From: Rhizobium sp. 11515TR
GTDB taxonomy: Bacteria > Pseudomonadota > Alphaproteobacteria > Rhizobiales > Rhizobiaceae
Direction of reading: 5' to 3'
DNA length: 64,000 bases
NCBI RefSeq assembly: GCF_002277895.1
Contig: NZ_CP022998.1
Location: forward strand, 1,097,501-1,161,500
Below the pieces are notes generated by a model, which saw only the letters and a list, made by a program, of their open reading frames with translations, had not been told where the DNA came from and made no database searches. Numbering within the stretch: the first letter of the stretch is position 1; every line of letters starts with the position of its first letter. The translations under genes and the position numbers were made by a program. Below, piece after piece: positions 37,910 through 46,906 of the stretch.

Positions 37910-40255
37910 TCAGAATTCTTCCCAGTCGTCCTGGGCGAGTGCGTTGGCGCCCTGGGTCTGCGGAACTGCTTTGCGTGCCGGTGCGGCCGCAGGTGCTGCT
38001 GCCCGGCGGGGAGCGACCGGAGCCCGCATCTGTTGAGCAGTCGCCCGCAACGCACTGGCATTCTCCTGAACGGCGCCTCCGGTGCGGAAGCGCGCAACGA
38101 GCGTCCTGAGCGACTGGGCTTCTTCGGCAAGCGCAACACTCGAGGCCGTGGTTTCCTCGACCATCGCGGCATTCTGCTGGGTCACCTGATCCATCTGGTT
38201 CATGGCCGAATTGATTTCCTTTAAGCCGATGGCCTGCTCGCTGGCGGAGGCGGAGATCTGACGAATCAGGCCGTTGATCTCCATCACCTGCTGGGCGATC
38301 TTGTGCAGGGCATCGCCCGTGCGGCCGACCAGATCGACGCCTTCCTTCACCTGTCCCGCCGAGGCGTTGATCAAAGTCTTAATCTCCTTGGCGGCATTGG
38401 CGGAGCGCTGGGCCAGCTCGCGCACTTCCTGCGCGACAACGGCAAAGCCCTTGCCGGCTTCACCTGCACGGGCAGCTTCGACACCGGCATTGAGCGCGAG
38501 AAGGTTGGTCTGGAAGGCGATTTCGTCGATGACGCCGATGATGCGCGACACCTCTTGCGACGATTGCTCGATGCCGTGCATGGAGGCGATGGCCTTTTGC
38601 ACGATCTCGCCGGAATGCTCGGCATCCTGAGACGCCGCGTTTACGCTGCTTGCCGCCGTGCGTGCATTTTCGGCGCTGGAATTGACCTGCGCGGTCAGCT
38701 CGTTGAGGGCCGCCGCAGTCTCTTCCAGGCTTGCCGCCTGCTGCTCGGTGCGGCGGGCGAGGTCCGAGGCACTGTTGCTGATTTCGCCGGTGCCACTGCC
38801 GATATTGCCGACGCTGACATTGACGGTATGAACCGTTTCCTCGAGGCTTGCCAGCGCAGCATTGAAGTCCTGCTTGAGCTGGGCATATTCGCCGGGGAAG
38901 TCGTCCGTGATCCGCTGCGTGAGGTTGCCTTTCGAAAGCTCAGCGAGGCTATGGCCGAGAATGCCGACGATGTGGCGCTGCAAGGCAACGCTCTCGTTGC
39001 GTTCGCTCTCGGAGCGGCGGCGTTCACCTTCGGCAGCCAGGCGCTGGTCGTTGGCTTCACCTTCGAGGCGCTTGGTGTCGGCAAGCGCAAAGCGGAACCC
39101 TTCCAGTGCCTTGGCGACCGAGCCGACTTCGTCTGCACCTGCCTGGCCGGCGACCGGTTCGGCATAATTGCCGGTGCTGAGGCGATTGACGCTTGCAACA
39201 AGACCGGCGAGCGGCTTCTGCACGAAACCGCGGACAGCGACGTAGAGGGCGAGCATGACGGCAGCGAGCACGAGGATGCCGGCGACGATCATCATATAGG
39301 TCTGATCGCGTACCGGCGCGGCAATGGCGCTGTGCGGCACGTCGATGAGAACGACCCAGGTGGCATTGAGCCCGGGAACGGCGAAGGGATAGACGACGCG
39401 ATCGAATGATTCGCCGCCATTTTCGGAGAGGTTCTTGAGGACGCTTGCAGAAGAGGTTGTCAGCGCTGCCTTGATCACATCGGCGCCGGAGCCGTTATAG
39501 TCCTTCATCAACAGGTTGGCGCTTGGCGCGACCAGCCATTTATTGTCCTGGGAAACGAGGAGTACGCGACCGGTGCCGAACGGCTGCATTTTCTGCAGCT
39601 TCGCCGAGAGCGAATTGAGGGAGATGTCGACGCCTGCGACGCCGATCAGTTTACCGCCCGACATGACCGGATAAGCGATCGAGCTCATGGTCGTCGGAAC
39701 GTCGGTGCCCTGCGCGAGATAAGGCGGCGTGATCGCGCCTTTGCCGCTATCGGCAGCAAGCTTCCACCAGGCAGCACTGTAATCATTATCGAACGTCGAG
39801 AACTGGATGCCGCCATCCTTCGTCTTCGACCAATAGGGCGTGAAGGCGCCCTTGTCGTTGACGCCCTCGTCCTTGTTGTTGGCGAGCTCCGTCGTCTTGC
39901 CGTCGAAGGTGCCGAGCTGTTCGCAGAACCAGCTGCCGAAGGCAAAGGCATTCTGTTCGACATTCGCCTTGAGGATATTGATGATGCCCTTGCGATCGAA
40001 GGTATGACCTTCATGACCGCGGGCGAGGATACCAGCCATGGAGCGGGCGGCACTCGCCATTTCGCCGACATTTGCGGCGATCTCGTTGGAAATGGATTTG
40101 GCCTCGGTATTTGCCTGATCCATCGTCAGTGTTTCGACGCGATCGCGGGTCTGGGAAATCAGCAGAAAATTGGAAACCAGCAGAACGAGTGCGATCGCCA
40201 GCCCGGTGACCAAGATGAGCTTGGCCGCAAGCGACTTCATGCGAAAGATGAACAT
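37910..40255 (-). CDS. Methyl-accepting chemotaxis protein with periplasmic Cache-type domain
   Basis: A chemoreceptor of about 781 residues. It has a membrane helix near the N-terminus ([19 protein letters not shown]), a large periplasmic sensor of double-Cache type ([20 protein letters not shown]), a second helix at about 315-340, a HAMP domain and the signalling hairpin with [20 protein letters not shown]. The C-terminus DDWEEF resembles the CheR-binding pentapeptide. ATG 40255 is chosen because GAGG lies 5 bases upstream. The ligand is unknown. It is a lone receptor, far from che genes. Confidence 0.9.
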   Translation of the reverse strand: MFIFRMKSLAAKLILVTGLAIALVLLVSNFLLISQTRDRVETLTMDQANTEAKSISNEIAANVGEMASAARSMAGILARGHEGHTFDRKGIINILKANVEQNAFAFGSWFCEQLGTFDGKTTELANNKDEGVNDKGAFTPYWSKTKDGGIQFSTFDNDYSAAWWKLAADSGKGAITPPYLAQGTDVPTTMSSIAYPVMSGGKLIGVAGVDISLNSLSAKLQKMQPFGTGRVLLVSQDNKWLVAPSANLLMKDYNGSGADVIKAALTTSSASVLKNLSENGGESFDRVVYPFAVPGLNATWVVLIDVPHSAIAAPVRDQTYMMIVAGILVLAAVMLALYVAVRGFVQKPLAGLVASVNRLSTGNYAEPVAGQAGADEVGSVAKALEGFRFALADTKRLEGEANDQRLAAEGERRRSESERNESVALQRHIVGILGHSLAELSKGNLTQRITDDFPGEYAQLKQDFNAALASLEETVHTVNVSVGNIGSGTGEISNSASDLARRTEQQAASLEETAAALNELTAQVNSSAENARTAASSVNAASQDAEHSGEIVQKAIASMHGIEQSSQEVSRIIGVIDEIAFQTNLLALNAGVEAARAGEAGKGFAVVAQEVRELAQRSANAAKEIKTLINASAGQVKEGVDLVGRTGDALHKIAQQVMEINGLIRQISASASEQAIGLKEINSAMNQMDQVTQQNAAMVEETTASSVALAEEAQSLRTLVARFRTGGAVQENASALRATAQQMRAPVAPRRAAAPAAAPARKAVPQTQGANALAQDDWEEF

Positions 40256-40394
40256 CATTTCCTCGAAAAAGCGATGCGTCGGATACACATTATCCGAATG
40301 CAGGGTCGGCGCAGGATGGCCCTGTCATGGAGCCGCCATGAAAATTCCTGCCGCGGCCGGAAGGCTATACACGCCAGGCCAGAGGAGAATGATA

Positions 40395-40428
40395 GCGAAG
40401 CGCAAAAATTTAATTAATTGCGCTTCGC
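40395..40428. promoter_or_regulatory. Perfect 11-base inverted repeat upstream of the chemoreceptor gene
   Basis: GCGAAGCGCAA (40395-40405) and TTGCGCTTCGC (40418-40428) are exact inverse complements around a 12-base pure A/T loop. It lies between rbsK (ending 40449) and the receptor gene (starting 40255), both on the minus strand. It lacks a T-run outside the stem, so it may be an operator or an RNA stem rather than a plain terminator. Confidence 0.5.
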
Positions 40429-40448
40429 AAGGGCCAGGAAATTTACCG

Positions 40449-41348
40449 TTAAAGTTTTTCGGCGACTTCGCTCGCAACCGGGATGGATGGCTGTGCGCCC
40501 GGCTTCAGGCAGGCGAGCGAACCGGCGACGGCGGCGCGGCGCAGGCTGGTTTCAAAATCCAGACCCTGATCGAGGCTCGCGGCAAAATAGCCGCAGAAGG
40601 TATCGCCTGCACCGACCGTATCGACCGGCTCGATCACGAGGCCCTTGGCGCGGGCGAGCTCGCCGTCGCGAATGGCGATGACGCCGTCGCCGCCAAGCGT
40701 GACGATCAGCGTCTGGCCCGTTTCGCCATGCAGGCGGACAAGGGCAGCCTCGCGCTCGGATGCCGACATGTTATCCTGGCCGGCCAGTCTCTCGAATTCT
40801 GTCTCGTTGGCGATGACGATATCGGCAAGCAGGCCGAGGCGGGCGGCCTCCGGGATCAAGGGGGCGAGATTGAGCACGGTGCGCACGCCCTTTGCCTTCG
40901 CAGCGTTGAGTGCGGTTTCGACGGCGGCGACGGGAATTTCGAGCTGAAGCATCAGCGTATCGCCGGCATTCAGAGTAGCAACGGTGGCCGCCGCGTGTTC
41001 AGCGGTGTTCGTACCATTGGCGCCCGGTACAACGGCGATCATGTTCTCGCCGTCGCCGCCCACGAGGATGAGAGCCGTACCGGTCGGTTCGGACACGCGC
41101 CGCACGGTGGAAAGATCGGTCCCTGCCGCATCGAGCAAGGCAAGCGCGGATTCCGCGAAGGCATCATTGCCGACAGCCCCGCTGAGGCGGACGGTCGCAC
41201 CAGCACGGCGTGCGGCCAGCGCCTGGTTGGCGCCCTTGCCGCCGGCGGCTGTGGAAAAGCCGTTGCCGGCAACCGTTTCGCCCGGCTTCGGCAAGCGATC
41301 CGTGGTGGCGATGAGGTCCATGTTGATGGAGCCAAAAATAGTGATCAT
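40449..41348 (-). CDS. rbsK: Ribokinase (PfkB family)
   Basis: A 299-residue PfkB sugar kinase. The N-terminal GSINMDLIATTDRLPKPGET and the catalytic motif TVGAGDTFCGYF (about 249-260, Asp as general base) identify it as ribokinase-like. It phosphorylates ribose to ribose 5-phosphate. No ribose transporter is adjacent. The nearby nucleoside hydrolase at 36898 is a plausible source of ribose. Other pentose or nucleoside substrates remain possible. Confidence 0.88.
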   Translation of the reverse strand: MITIFGSINMDLIATTDRLPKPGETVAGNGFSTAAGGKGANQALAARRAGATVRLSGAVGNDAFAESALALLDAAGTDLSTVRRVSEPTGTALILVGGDGENMIAVVPGANGTNTAEHAAATVATLNAGDTLMLQLEIPVAAVETALNAAKAKGVRTVLNLAPLIPEAARLGLLADIVIANETEFERLAGQDNMSASEREAALVRLHGETGQTLIVTLGGDGVIAIRDGELARAKGLVIEPVDTVGAGDTFCGYFAASLDQGLDFETSLRRAAVAGSLACLKPGAQPSIPVASEVAEKL

Positions 41349-41449
41349 GCAATGTCCTGCCCTGGGTGTTGCGCCTGCATGATCCTGCCCGAAGGCTGCC
41401 TTTGTCTTTTCGGATCATACATTGATTGGGCGCGACACTGCCGAAGCGA

Positions 41450-42628
41450 TCAGTCTTCGTCAACTACCCTGAGCTTGAGTTGGCTTGTGCGGTTGTCGGC
41501 ATGCTTCGGCCGTTCTTCCGCGCGCGCCTTGGCAGGCTCTTTCGCGGCCTCGAATTCCAGCGCCTCTATCCGCTCGCCGCGCCTCGCCAGCTTGTCGGCC
41601 GAGGTGACGATCATGTCGACATCTTTCTGCGCCATGGCGAAATGGCCCTGCAGCTTGCGCACGCGTTCATCCAGGCGCGAGAGGTCGTCCATCAGATGCG
41701 CCACTTCGCTTTGGATGACATGGGCCTGCTCGCGCATGCGTTGGTCCTTTAGCACAGCTTGGATGACCTGGATCGACAGCATCAGCAGCGAGGGTGAGAC
41801 GATGACGATGCGCGCGCGCTGGGCTTTCTGCACGATCGCCTCGAAATTTTCGTGGATCTCGGCGAAGATCGACTCGGACGGCACGAAGAGAAAGGCCGTG
41901 TCCTGCGTCTCGCCGGGGATCAGATATTTCTCTGCAATGTCGCGAATATGCAGTTCCAGATCCCTCCGGAACTGCTGCGCGGCAATCTTGCCATGTTCGG
42001 GGCTGTCAGCGCTGCGAATGGCGTTCCAGGCCTCCAATGGAAACTTCGCATCGATGACAAGCGGCGGCGAGCCGTTCGGCATGCGAACGGTACAGTCAGG
42101 CCGGGAGCCGTTCGATAGCGTCGCTTGGAATGCATAGGCGCCCATCGGCAGCCCATCGGCGATGATGGTTTCCATGCGTGCCTGGCCGAAGGCGCCACGC
42201 GTCTGCTTGTTGGAAAGGATGGCCTGCAGGCCGACGACATCCTTTGCCAGCGTCTGGATATTGGTCTGGGCGGCATCGATGACGGCGAGCCTTTCCTGCA
42301 GGCGGCGCAGATTCTCATGGGTCGAGCGCGTCTGCTCGCCGATCGTCGCCGTCACCCGCTGCGACATGCCGTCGAGACGCTGGCCAATGGCTTGATTGAG
42401 CTCGGCCTGTCTTGAGCCGAAGACCTCAGCCATGGTGGCAAGTCGCCCCTGCATCTCCGCCTGCGACCGCAGCAGCGCCGCCATCGTATGCTCGGCATCG
42501 AGCTCATCGTCTTCCGCCCGCGCCCTGCCGCGGACGAAAAGGACGATGACTGCGATCGCAAGCAGGAAAACGAGGCTGGTCAGAACCTGGACCGTGGAAA
42601 TGGCTTGGCCGAAGATGATGAAAGACAT
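41450..42628 (-). CDS. rmuC: DNA recombination protein RmuC
   Basis: A 392-residue RmuC-family protein. It has an N-terminal membrane helix (about 9-30), a coiled-coil region (about 45-140) and a PD-(D/E)xK-like nuclease core with NKQTRGAFGQARMETI and PLVIDAKFPLEAW (about 190-202). RmuC limits inversions at short repeats in E. coli, with a proposed nuclease role. It is divergent from def, with 186 bases between. Confidence 0.9.
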   Translation of the reverse strand: MSFIIFGQAISTVQVLTSLVFLLAIAVIVLFVRGRARAEDDELDAEHTMAALLRSQAEMQGRLATMAEVFGSRQAELNQAIGQRLDGMSQRVTATIGEQTRSTHENLRRLQERLAVIDAAQTNIQTLAKDVVGLQAILSNKQTRGAFGQARMETIIADGLPMGAYAFQATLSNGSRPDCTVRMPNGSPPLVIDAKFPLEAWNAIRSADSPEHGKIAAQQFRRDLELHIRDIAEKYLIPGETQDTAFLFVPSESIFAEIHENFEAIVQKAQRARIVIVSPSLLMLSIQVIQAVLKDQRMREQAHVIQSEVAHLMDDLSRLDERVRKLQGHFAMAQKDVDMIVTSADKLARRGERIEALEFEAAKEPAKARAEERPKHADNRTSQLKLRVVDED

Positions 42629-42814
42629 GAAACCTGGCGCGCTGATGAAGTTCTTCGCGCAAGCATAGCAAAATTGTTGTGAATATCCAGATCAAACCGT
42701 GAACAAAATTTCGAGGCCATCCGCTGCCATTCGGATAGCTGCCGTTGAAAAAACACCACCTCACCGCCATCTTGGCGATTCCATCGCACAGCAAGATGCG
42801 TTATGGGAAACGTC

Positions 42815-43330
42815 ATGACGATCAAGCCACTCATCATTTTGCCCGACCCGCTGCTCCGCCAGGCTTCCAAGCCCATCGAGCAGATCGATACCGAAATTCA
42901 GCGCCTTGCCGACGACATGCTGGAAACCATGTATGACGCGCCGGGCATCGGCCTTGCGGCGATCCAGATCGGCGTTCCCCGCCGCATGTTGGTCATCGAC
43001 GTTGCGCGCGAAGGCGAAGAGAAGAAGCCGCTGGTCTTCATCAATCCAGAGATCGTCGCGTCTTCGGACGAGCGTTCGGTCTATGAGGAAGGCTGCCTCT
43101 CCATTCCTGATTACTACGCCGAGGTGGAGCGCCCCGCGCGCGTCACCGTCAAGCATCTGGACCGCGACGGCAAGGAACAGCTCACCGAGGCCGACGGCCT
43201 ACTGGCGACCTGCGTACAGCACGAGATCGACCACCTGAACGGTGTGCTCTTCATCGACTATATCTCGCGCCTGAAGCGCGACATGGTCATCAAGAAGTTT
43301 ACCAAGGCCGCCAAGTCGAAGGCTCTGTGA
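42815..43330 (+). CDS. def: Peptide deformylase
   Basis: A 171-residue deformylase with all three motifs: [10 protein letters not shown] (about 45-54), EEGCLSIP (about 90-97) and QHEIDHLNG (about 133-141). The Cys and two His residues bind the metal. It removes the N-formyl group placed on initiator tRNA by Fmt, encoded downstream. ATG 42815 is favoured over 42803 because GGGA lies 7 bases before it. The usual def-fmt adjacency is interrupted here by a toxin-antitoxin cassette. Confidence 0.95.
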   Translation: MTIKPLIILPDPLLRQASKPIEQIDTEIQRLADDMLETMYDAPGIGLAAIQIGVPRRMLVIDVAREGEEKKPLVFINPEIVASSDERSVYEEGCLSIPDYYAEVERPARVTVKHLDRDGKEQLTEADGLLATCVQHEIDHLNGVLFIDYISRLKRDMVIKKFTKAAKSKAL

Positions 43331-43339
43331 TCCCCGCCA

Positions 43340-43381
43340 TTGAAAGATCGGCCTGAGACCCCTATGATATCATTGATATCA
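43340..43381 (+). promoter_or_regulatory. Promoter and tandem-palindrome operator of the vapBC cassette
   Basis: TTGAAA (43340-43345) and TATGAT (43363-43368) form a near-consensus sigma-70 promoter with a 17-base spacer. Overlapping the -10 are two exact copies of the self-complementary TGATATCA (43365-43372 and 43374-43381), centred 9 bases apart. The second ends just before the antitoxin GGAGG. VapBC/FitAB complexes typically repress by binding such repeats, so this is the likely autoregulatory operator. Confidence 0.75.
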
Positions 43382-43394
43382 AATGGAGGCGCGA

Positions 43395-43556
43395 ATGAGT
43401 GATCTGTTGTTGCGCGGCATCGACGACAGCTTGAAGAAGCAGTTGCAGGCCAATGCCAGCAGGCATGGCCGCAGCCTCTCGGATGAGGCAATCTCCCTGT
43501 TACGTCAGTCGCTCGGGCGTGAGCGGGATGAAAGCAAGTCGGCGGGCAGCGATTGA
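43395..43556 (+). CDS. VapB/FitA-like antitoxin, N-terminal part, frame broken
   Basis: A 53-residue reading frame with the ribbon-helix-helix start MSDLLLRGIDDSLKKQLQAN and the helix GRSLSDEAISLLRQSL, typical of FitA-like VapB antitoxins. Such proteins are usually 75-90 residues. Here the frame ends at TGA 43554-43556. The missing C-terminal part lies in the -1 frame directly downstream, so this looks like a recent frameshift. GGAGG lies 8 bases before the ATG. The DNA-binding half is whole, but the toxin-binding half is lost unless the ribosome shifts frame or restarts. Confidence 0.75.
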   Translation: MSDLLLRGIDDSLKKQLQANASRHGRSLSDEAISLLRQSLGRERDESKSAGSD

Positions 43557-43654
43557 GAGCCGTTCTCGGCGTAGAAAAACTTAGCGAAGAAGAAATCGAG
43601 GCGATCAACGCGTTTCGAAATGCGCCGGATCGCGAACCGCCCCATTTCGAATAG
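43532..43654 (+). pseudogene. Out-of-frame C-terminal remnant of the VapB antitoxin
   Basis: In the -1 frame relative to the antitoxin start, an open stretch encodes QRLRAVLGVEKLSEEEIEAI and ends in DREPPHFE. The short acidic, proline-containing tail resembles the toxin-wrapping ends of rhizobial VapB proteins. Joining the two frames would give about 86 residues, the normal length. A TTG at 43553 overlaps the upstream stop as ATTGA and could permit weak restart. No slippery heptamer was seen. Confidence 0.65.
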
Positions 43655-43669
43655 CCTTGTGGCCTGCGC

Positions 43670-44089
43670 ATGATCGTTCTGGACACGAATGTCGTATCGG
43701 AGCTGCAAGGGCGGCTGCATAGCGAACGCATATTGTCCTGGCTTGATAGCGTCGCCATCGAGGCCGTTTTTCTGATAACCATAACCATCGGCGAGATCCG
43801 GTTCGGACTGGAGCTTTTGGCTGACGGGAAGCGCAAGGCGGCATTGATTGCGGAGCTGGACGCGATAGAGGCAGAGTTTTCGGGCCGCGTTCTGGGATTT
43901 TCGAGCAATGCTGCCCATCAATACGGAATAATCTCCGCTCAGCGCCACAAGATTGGGCGAAGGATGGAAACGAAGGACGCCATGATCGCCGCCATCTGCC
44001 TTGCGAACGGCGCGACATTGGCGACGCGCAACACAAAAGACTTCGAGGGGCTTGATCTCAAGCTCATAAACCCGTTTGAAGGCGGCTAG
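43670..44089 (+). CDS. VapC-type PIN-domain toxin ribonuclease
   Basis: A 139-residue PIN-domain protein. Four acidic residues expected at the active site are present: Asp5 (LDTNVVSEL), Glu42 (TIGEIRFG), Asp103 (TKDAMIAA) and Asp124 (NTKDFEG). The closest type is FitB/VapC, a Mg-dependent endoribonuclease acting on tRNA or rRNA. It starts 15 bases after the antitoxin remnant. It appears intact although its antitoxin frame is broken. The cassette lies between def and fmt on the same strand. Confidence 0.88.
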   Translation: MIVLDTNVVSELQGRLHSERILSWLDSVAIEAVFLITITIGEIRFGLELLADGKRKAALIAELDAIEAEFSGRVLGFSSNAAHQYGIISAQRHKIGRRMETKDAMIAAICLANGATLATRNTKDFEGLDLKLINPFEGG

Positions 44090-44161
44090 CGTCTGACCCC
44101 GATGGCGCGTGCCGTCACCGCAGGGTCGTTCGAAACCTCAAATCTTAGCCGGATGGATTGC

Positions 44162-45109
44162 ATGTCGCTCAACATCATCTTTATGGGAACGCCCGAATTC
44201 TCCGTGCCGACATTGCGGTCCCTGATCGATGCCGGTCACAAGATTCGTGCCGTTTATACGCAGCCGCCGCGTCCCGGCGGCCGGCGAGGGCTCGACCTGC
44301 AGAAGTCGCCGGTGCATCAGGCGGCCGAATTGCTGGGCCTGCCGGTCTTCACGCCCGTCAACTTCAAGGATCCCGACGAACGCCAGCGCTTCCGCGATCT
44401 GAACGCCGATGTCGCTGTCGTCGTCGCCTATGGCCTGCTGCTGCCGGAAGCGATCCTCACCGGGACACGTCTCGGCTGCTATAATGGTCATGCCTCCCTA
44501 TTGCCGCGCTGGCGTGGTGCGGCTCCCATCCAGCGGGCAATCATGGCTGGCGACAGTAAGACCGGCATGATGGTGATGAAGATGGACAAGGGGCTCGATA
44601 CCGGGCCGATCGCTTTGACACGCGAAGTGGAGATCGGCGACACCATGACTGCGGGTGAACTGCATGACAGGCTGATGCTCGTCGGCGCAAAAGCCATGGC
44701 CGAGGCCATGAACAAGCTGGAGCACGATGAGCTGCCTCTGACCGCGCAGCCATCCGAAGGCGTTCTCTATGCCGCAAAGATCGACAAGGGCGAAACCCGC
44801 ATCGATTTCGGCAAGCCGGCGACCGATGTCCATAATCATATCCGTGGCCTGTCGCCTTTTCCCGGCGCCTGGTTCGAGGCCGACATCGCCGGTCGTCCCG
44901 AGCGCATCAAGGTTTTGGGCTCAGAATTGGCAGAGGGTAATGGTGCGTCCGGAAAGGTCCTGACGGATGATCTCGTCATTGCCTGCGCTTCCGGTGCCGT
45001 CAGGCTGACGAAACTGCAGAAAGCCGGCGGCAAGCCCTTGGCGGCAGCCGACTTCTTGCGCGGTACGTCAATCGCGCCGGGTACCGTGCTTGCCTCGGAG
45101 CAAGCCTGA
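44162..45109 (+). CDS. fmt: Methionyl-tRNA formyltransferase
   Basis: A 315-residue Fmt. The N-terminal [14 protein letters not shown] and the catalytic region [17 protein letters not shown] (about 106-122, Asn and His of the active site) are clear, with a C-terminal OB-fold domain from about 205. It formylates initiator Met-tRNA, the modification that Def later removes. The ATG at 44162 is chosen because upstream residues are not conserved in style. truA overlaps its stop as TGATG. Confidence 0.95.
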   Translation: MSLNIIFMGTPEFSVPTLRSLIDAGHKIRAVYTQPPRPGGRRGLDLQKSPVHQAAELLGLPVFTPVNFKDPDERQRFRDLNADVAVVVAYGLLLPEAILTGTRLGCYNGHASLLPRWRGAAPIQRAIMAGDSKTGMMVMKMDKGLDTGPIALTREVEIGDTMTAGELHDRLMLVGAKAMAEAMNKLEHDELPLTAQPSEGVLYAAKIDKGETRIDFGKPATDVHNHIRGLSPFPGAWFEADIAGRPERIKVLGSELAEGNGASGKVLTDDLVIACASGAVRLTKLQKAGGKPLAAADFLRGTSIAPGTVLASEQA

Positions 45110-45915
45110 TGCCGCGTTACAAAATGACTGTCGAATATGACGGCATTCCCTATGTCGGATGGCAGCGTCAGGAAAATGGCCCCTCAGTGCAGGGTGCGAT
45201 CGAAGGCGCCATCCTGTCCTTGACCGGCGAAACCGTTTCGATCCGCGGGGCGGGACGCACCGATTCCGGCGTGCATGCCATGGGGCAGGTCATGCATGCC
45301 GATCTTTCCAAGGAATGGAAGGTCTATACGCTGCGCAATGCGCTCAATGCCCATCTGAGGATGGCCGGTGACCGCATCGCCATTCTCGATATCGTCGAGG
45401 TCGCCCCACGCTTCGATGCACGCTTCTCGGCCGTCCGCCGCCACTATCTCTATCGCATCATCGCCCGCCGCGCGCCGCTTGCACTGGAAGCCGGTCGTGC
45501 ATGGTGGGTGCCGAAGGATATGGACCACGAGGTCATGCATGCCGCGGCGCAGACCCTTGTGGGACGGCATGATTTCACCACCTTCCGTTCGGCGCATTGC
45601 CAGGCGAACAGCCCGGTGCGCACGCTCGACCGGCTGGATGTGACGCGCAGCGGCGAGCTGATCGAGATCCGCGCCACCGCGCAAAGCTTCCTGCACAATC
45701 AGATCCGCTCCTTCGCCGGCACGCTGAAGCTCGCGGGCGAGGGCAAATGGACGCCTGACGATGTGCGCGCGGCGCTGGAAGCTCGGGACCGCAAGGCCTG
45801 CGGTCCTGTCGCTCCGCCGGATGGGCTCTATTTCACGCAGGTGGATTATCGTGACGGTGCCGGTTCGGCCGGCAACGAAGGGGAGACTATCGATGACGGT
45901 GACGATCTATCATAA
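45109..45915 (+). CDS. truA: tRNA pseudouridine(38-40) synthase TruA
   Basis: A 268-residue TruA. The catalytic aspartate is in [15 protein letters not shown] (about 46-60), and the second conserved region [20 protein letters not shown] follows. It isomerises uridines 38-40 of the tRNA anticodon arm. It begins inside the fmt stop (TGATG), so the two are translationally coupled. The last 23 bases overlap arsC in another frame. Confidence 0.95.
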   Translation: MPRYKMTVEYDGIPYVGWQRQENGPSVQGAIEGAILSLTGETVSIRGAGRTDSGVHAMGQVMHADLSKEWKVYTLRNALNAHLRMAGDRIAILDIVEVAPRFDARFSAVRRHYLYRIIARRAPLALEAGRAWWVPKDMDHEVMHAAAQTLVGRHDFTTFRSAHCQANSPVRTLDRLDVTRSGELIEIRATAQSFLHNQIRSFAGTLKLAGEGKWTPDDVRAALEARDRKACGPVAPPDGLYFTQVDYRDGAGSAGNEGETIDDGDDLS

Positions 45916-46294
45916 TCCAGCCTGCGGCACGTCGCGCAACACGCTGGCGATGATCCGCCAGTCCGGCGAAGAACCCGTCGTTATCGAATATCTGAAGACG
46001 CCGCCCAGCCGCGGACAGCTGGCGGAGCTCATTGCCGCGATGGGCCTGACGGTTCGTGATCTTCTCCGCCAAAAGGGAACACCTTATGACGAGCTCGGCC
46101 TTGGCAATCCCGATCTCACCGACGATCAGCTGCTGGATCGGATGATCGAGCACCCGATCCTCATCAATCGTCCGATCGTGGTGACCGACAAAGGCGTGCG
46201 CCTCTGCCGGCCCTCCGAACTCGTGCTCGGTATCCTGCCGAACCCGGACATCGGCCCTTTTACCAAGGAAGATGGTGAGGTCGTCAACCGCTAG
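45893..46294 (+). CDS. arsC: Arsenate reductase, glutaredoxin-coupled ArsC type
   Basis: A 133-residue ArsC. The catalytic Cys11 is in NPACGTSRN, and the arginines seen near [17 protein letters not shown] (about 95-111) match those that bind arsenate. It reduces arsenate to arsenite with glutathione and glutaredoxin. GGGGAG lies before ATG 45893, within the end of truA, so it is probably translated from the truA mRNA. No arsenite pump is near, so another redox role is possible. Confidence 0.9.
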   Translation: MTVTIYHNPACGTSRNTLAMIRQSGEEPVVIEYLKTPPSRGQLAELIAAMGLTVRDLLRQKGTPYDELGLGNPDLTDDQLLDRMIEHPILINRPIVVTDKGVRLCRPSELVLGILPNPDIGPFTKEDGEVVNR

Positions 46295-46306
46295 AACGTG
46301 ACTGCC

Positions 46307-46906
46307 TCAGCCTGGCGGATAGACGCCGAGGAAGCGCTGCAGGAAGTCCGTCAGCAGCATGGTCGGAATGAGCAGCACCAGCGTCAGCGTGCCGATGAAG
46401 AGCGGATGTGTGCCGCAGATCATTCTGAGCATGCGCGCCAGCGAAAAGATGATCGCCATCATCAGCGCCAGCCACAGCAACGCCGCCAACCCGCTGGAGC
46501 CGGGAACGAAAGCGATCAAGGCGATGAGCAGCGCATTGAGATAGGATGTCGGCACGCCAAGCCAGTTCACGACGACGACGATCGGCGTGAACTTGTCGCC
46601 GAAGCGGAAAATCAGCAGCAACACGCCAGCAAGCACGAGCGGGATCAACCAGTTCGCAAATTCGACCAAGGCCAGGCGCAGAAAGAAAGCAAGGCCCGTC
46701 GATGTCTCCGGCGGCATGGCGGTCAGATAGGCCTTTTGCCACCACAGCCATGAAATGCCGATCGACGGCAAGCACCAGAGGATTGCCCAGAAGGAGCGCA
46801 TCATGCCGCGGTCCGATATGTCCAGATACTGGAAGCCGCGTGCATCCATCCGGATCAGCAGCCACAGACCGGACAGGTAGTATTGGACTTCCTTAAAGCT
46901 CGGCAT
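46307..46906 (-). CDS. Polytopic membrane protein of unknown function, downstream of dapE
   Basis: A 199-residue protein with five or six hydrophobic helices, for example FFLRLALVEFANWLIPLVLA and ALIAFVPGSSGLAALLWLAL. The opening LSGLWLLIRMDARGFQYLDI is probably cytoplasmic. I do not recognise the family, though a Yip1-like transporter-associated fold is possible. It overlaps the end of dapE by 14 bases on the minus strand and is likely co-translated with it. It converges with arsC, leaving 12 bases. Confidence 0.8.
   Translation of the reverse strand: MPSFKEVQYYLSGLWLLIRMDARGFQYLDISDRGMMRSFWAILWCLPSIGISWLWWQKAYLTAMPPETSTGLAFFLRLALVEFANWLIPLVLAGVLLLIFRFGDKFTPIVVVVNWLGVPTSYLNALLIALIAFVPGSSGLAALLWLALMMAIIFSLARMLRMICGTHPLFIGTLTLVLLIPTMLLTDFLQRFLGVYPPG

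Noticed and set aside
40170..42137. A 655-codon plus-strand frame opposite rbsK and rmuC
   Set aside because: Low-complexity translation with no family features; mirrors the codon pattern of the real minus-strand genes.
43530..43556. Programmed -1 frameshift site in the antitoxin
   Set aside because: No X-XXY-YYZ slippery heptamer or downstream pseudoknot was seen, so a mutation or sequencing error is the simpler explanation.
44102..44161. Longer N-terminus for Fmt
   Set aside because: The canonical Fmt start ([13 protein letters not shown]) is at 44162 and the extra residues have no family counterpart.
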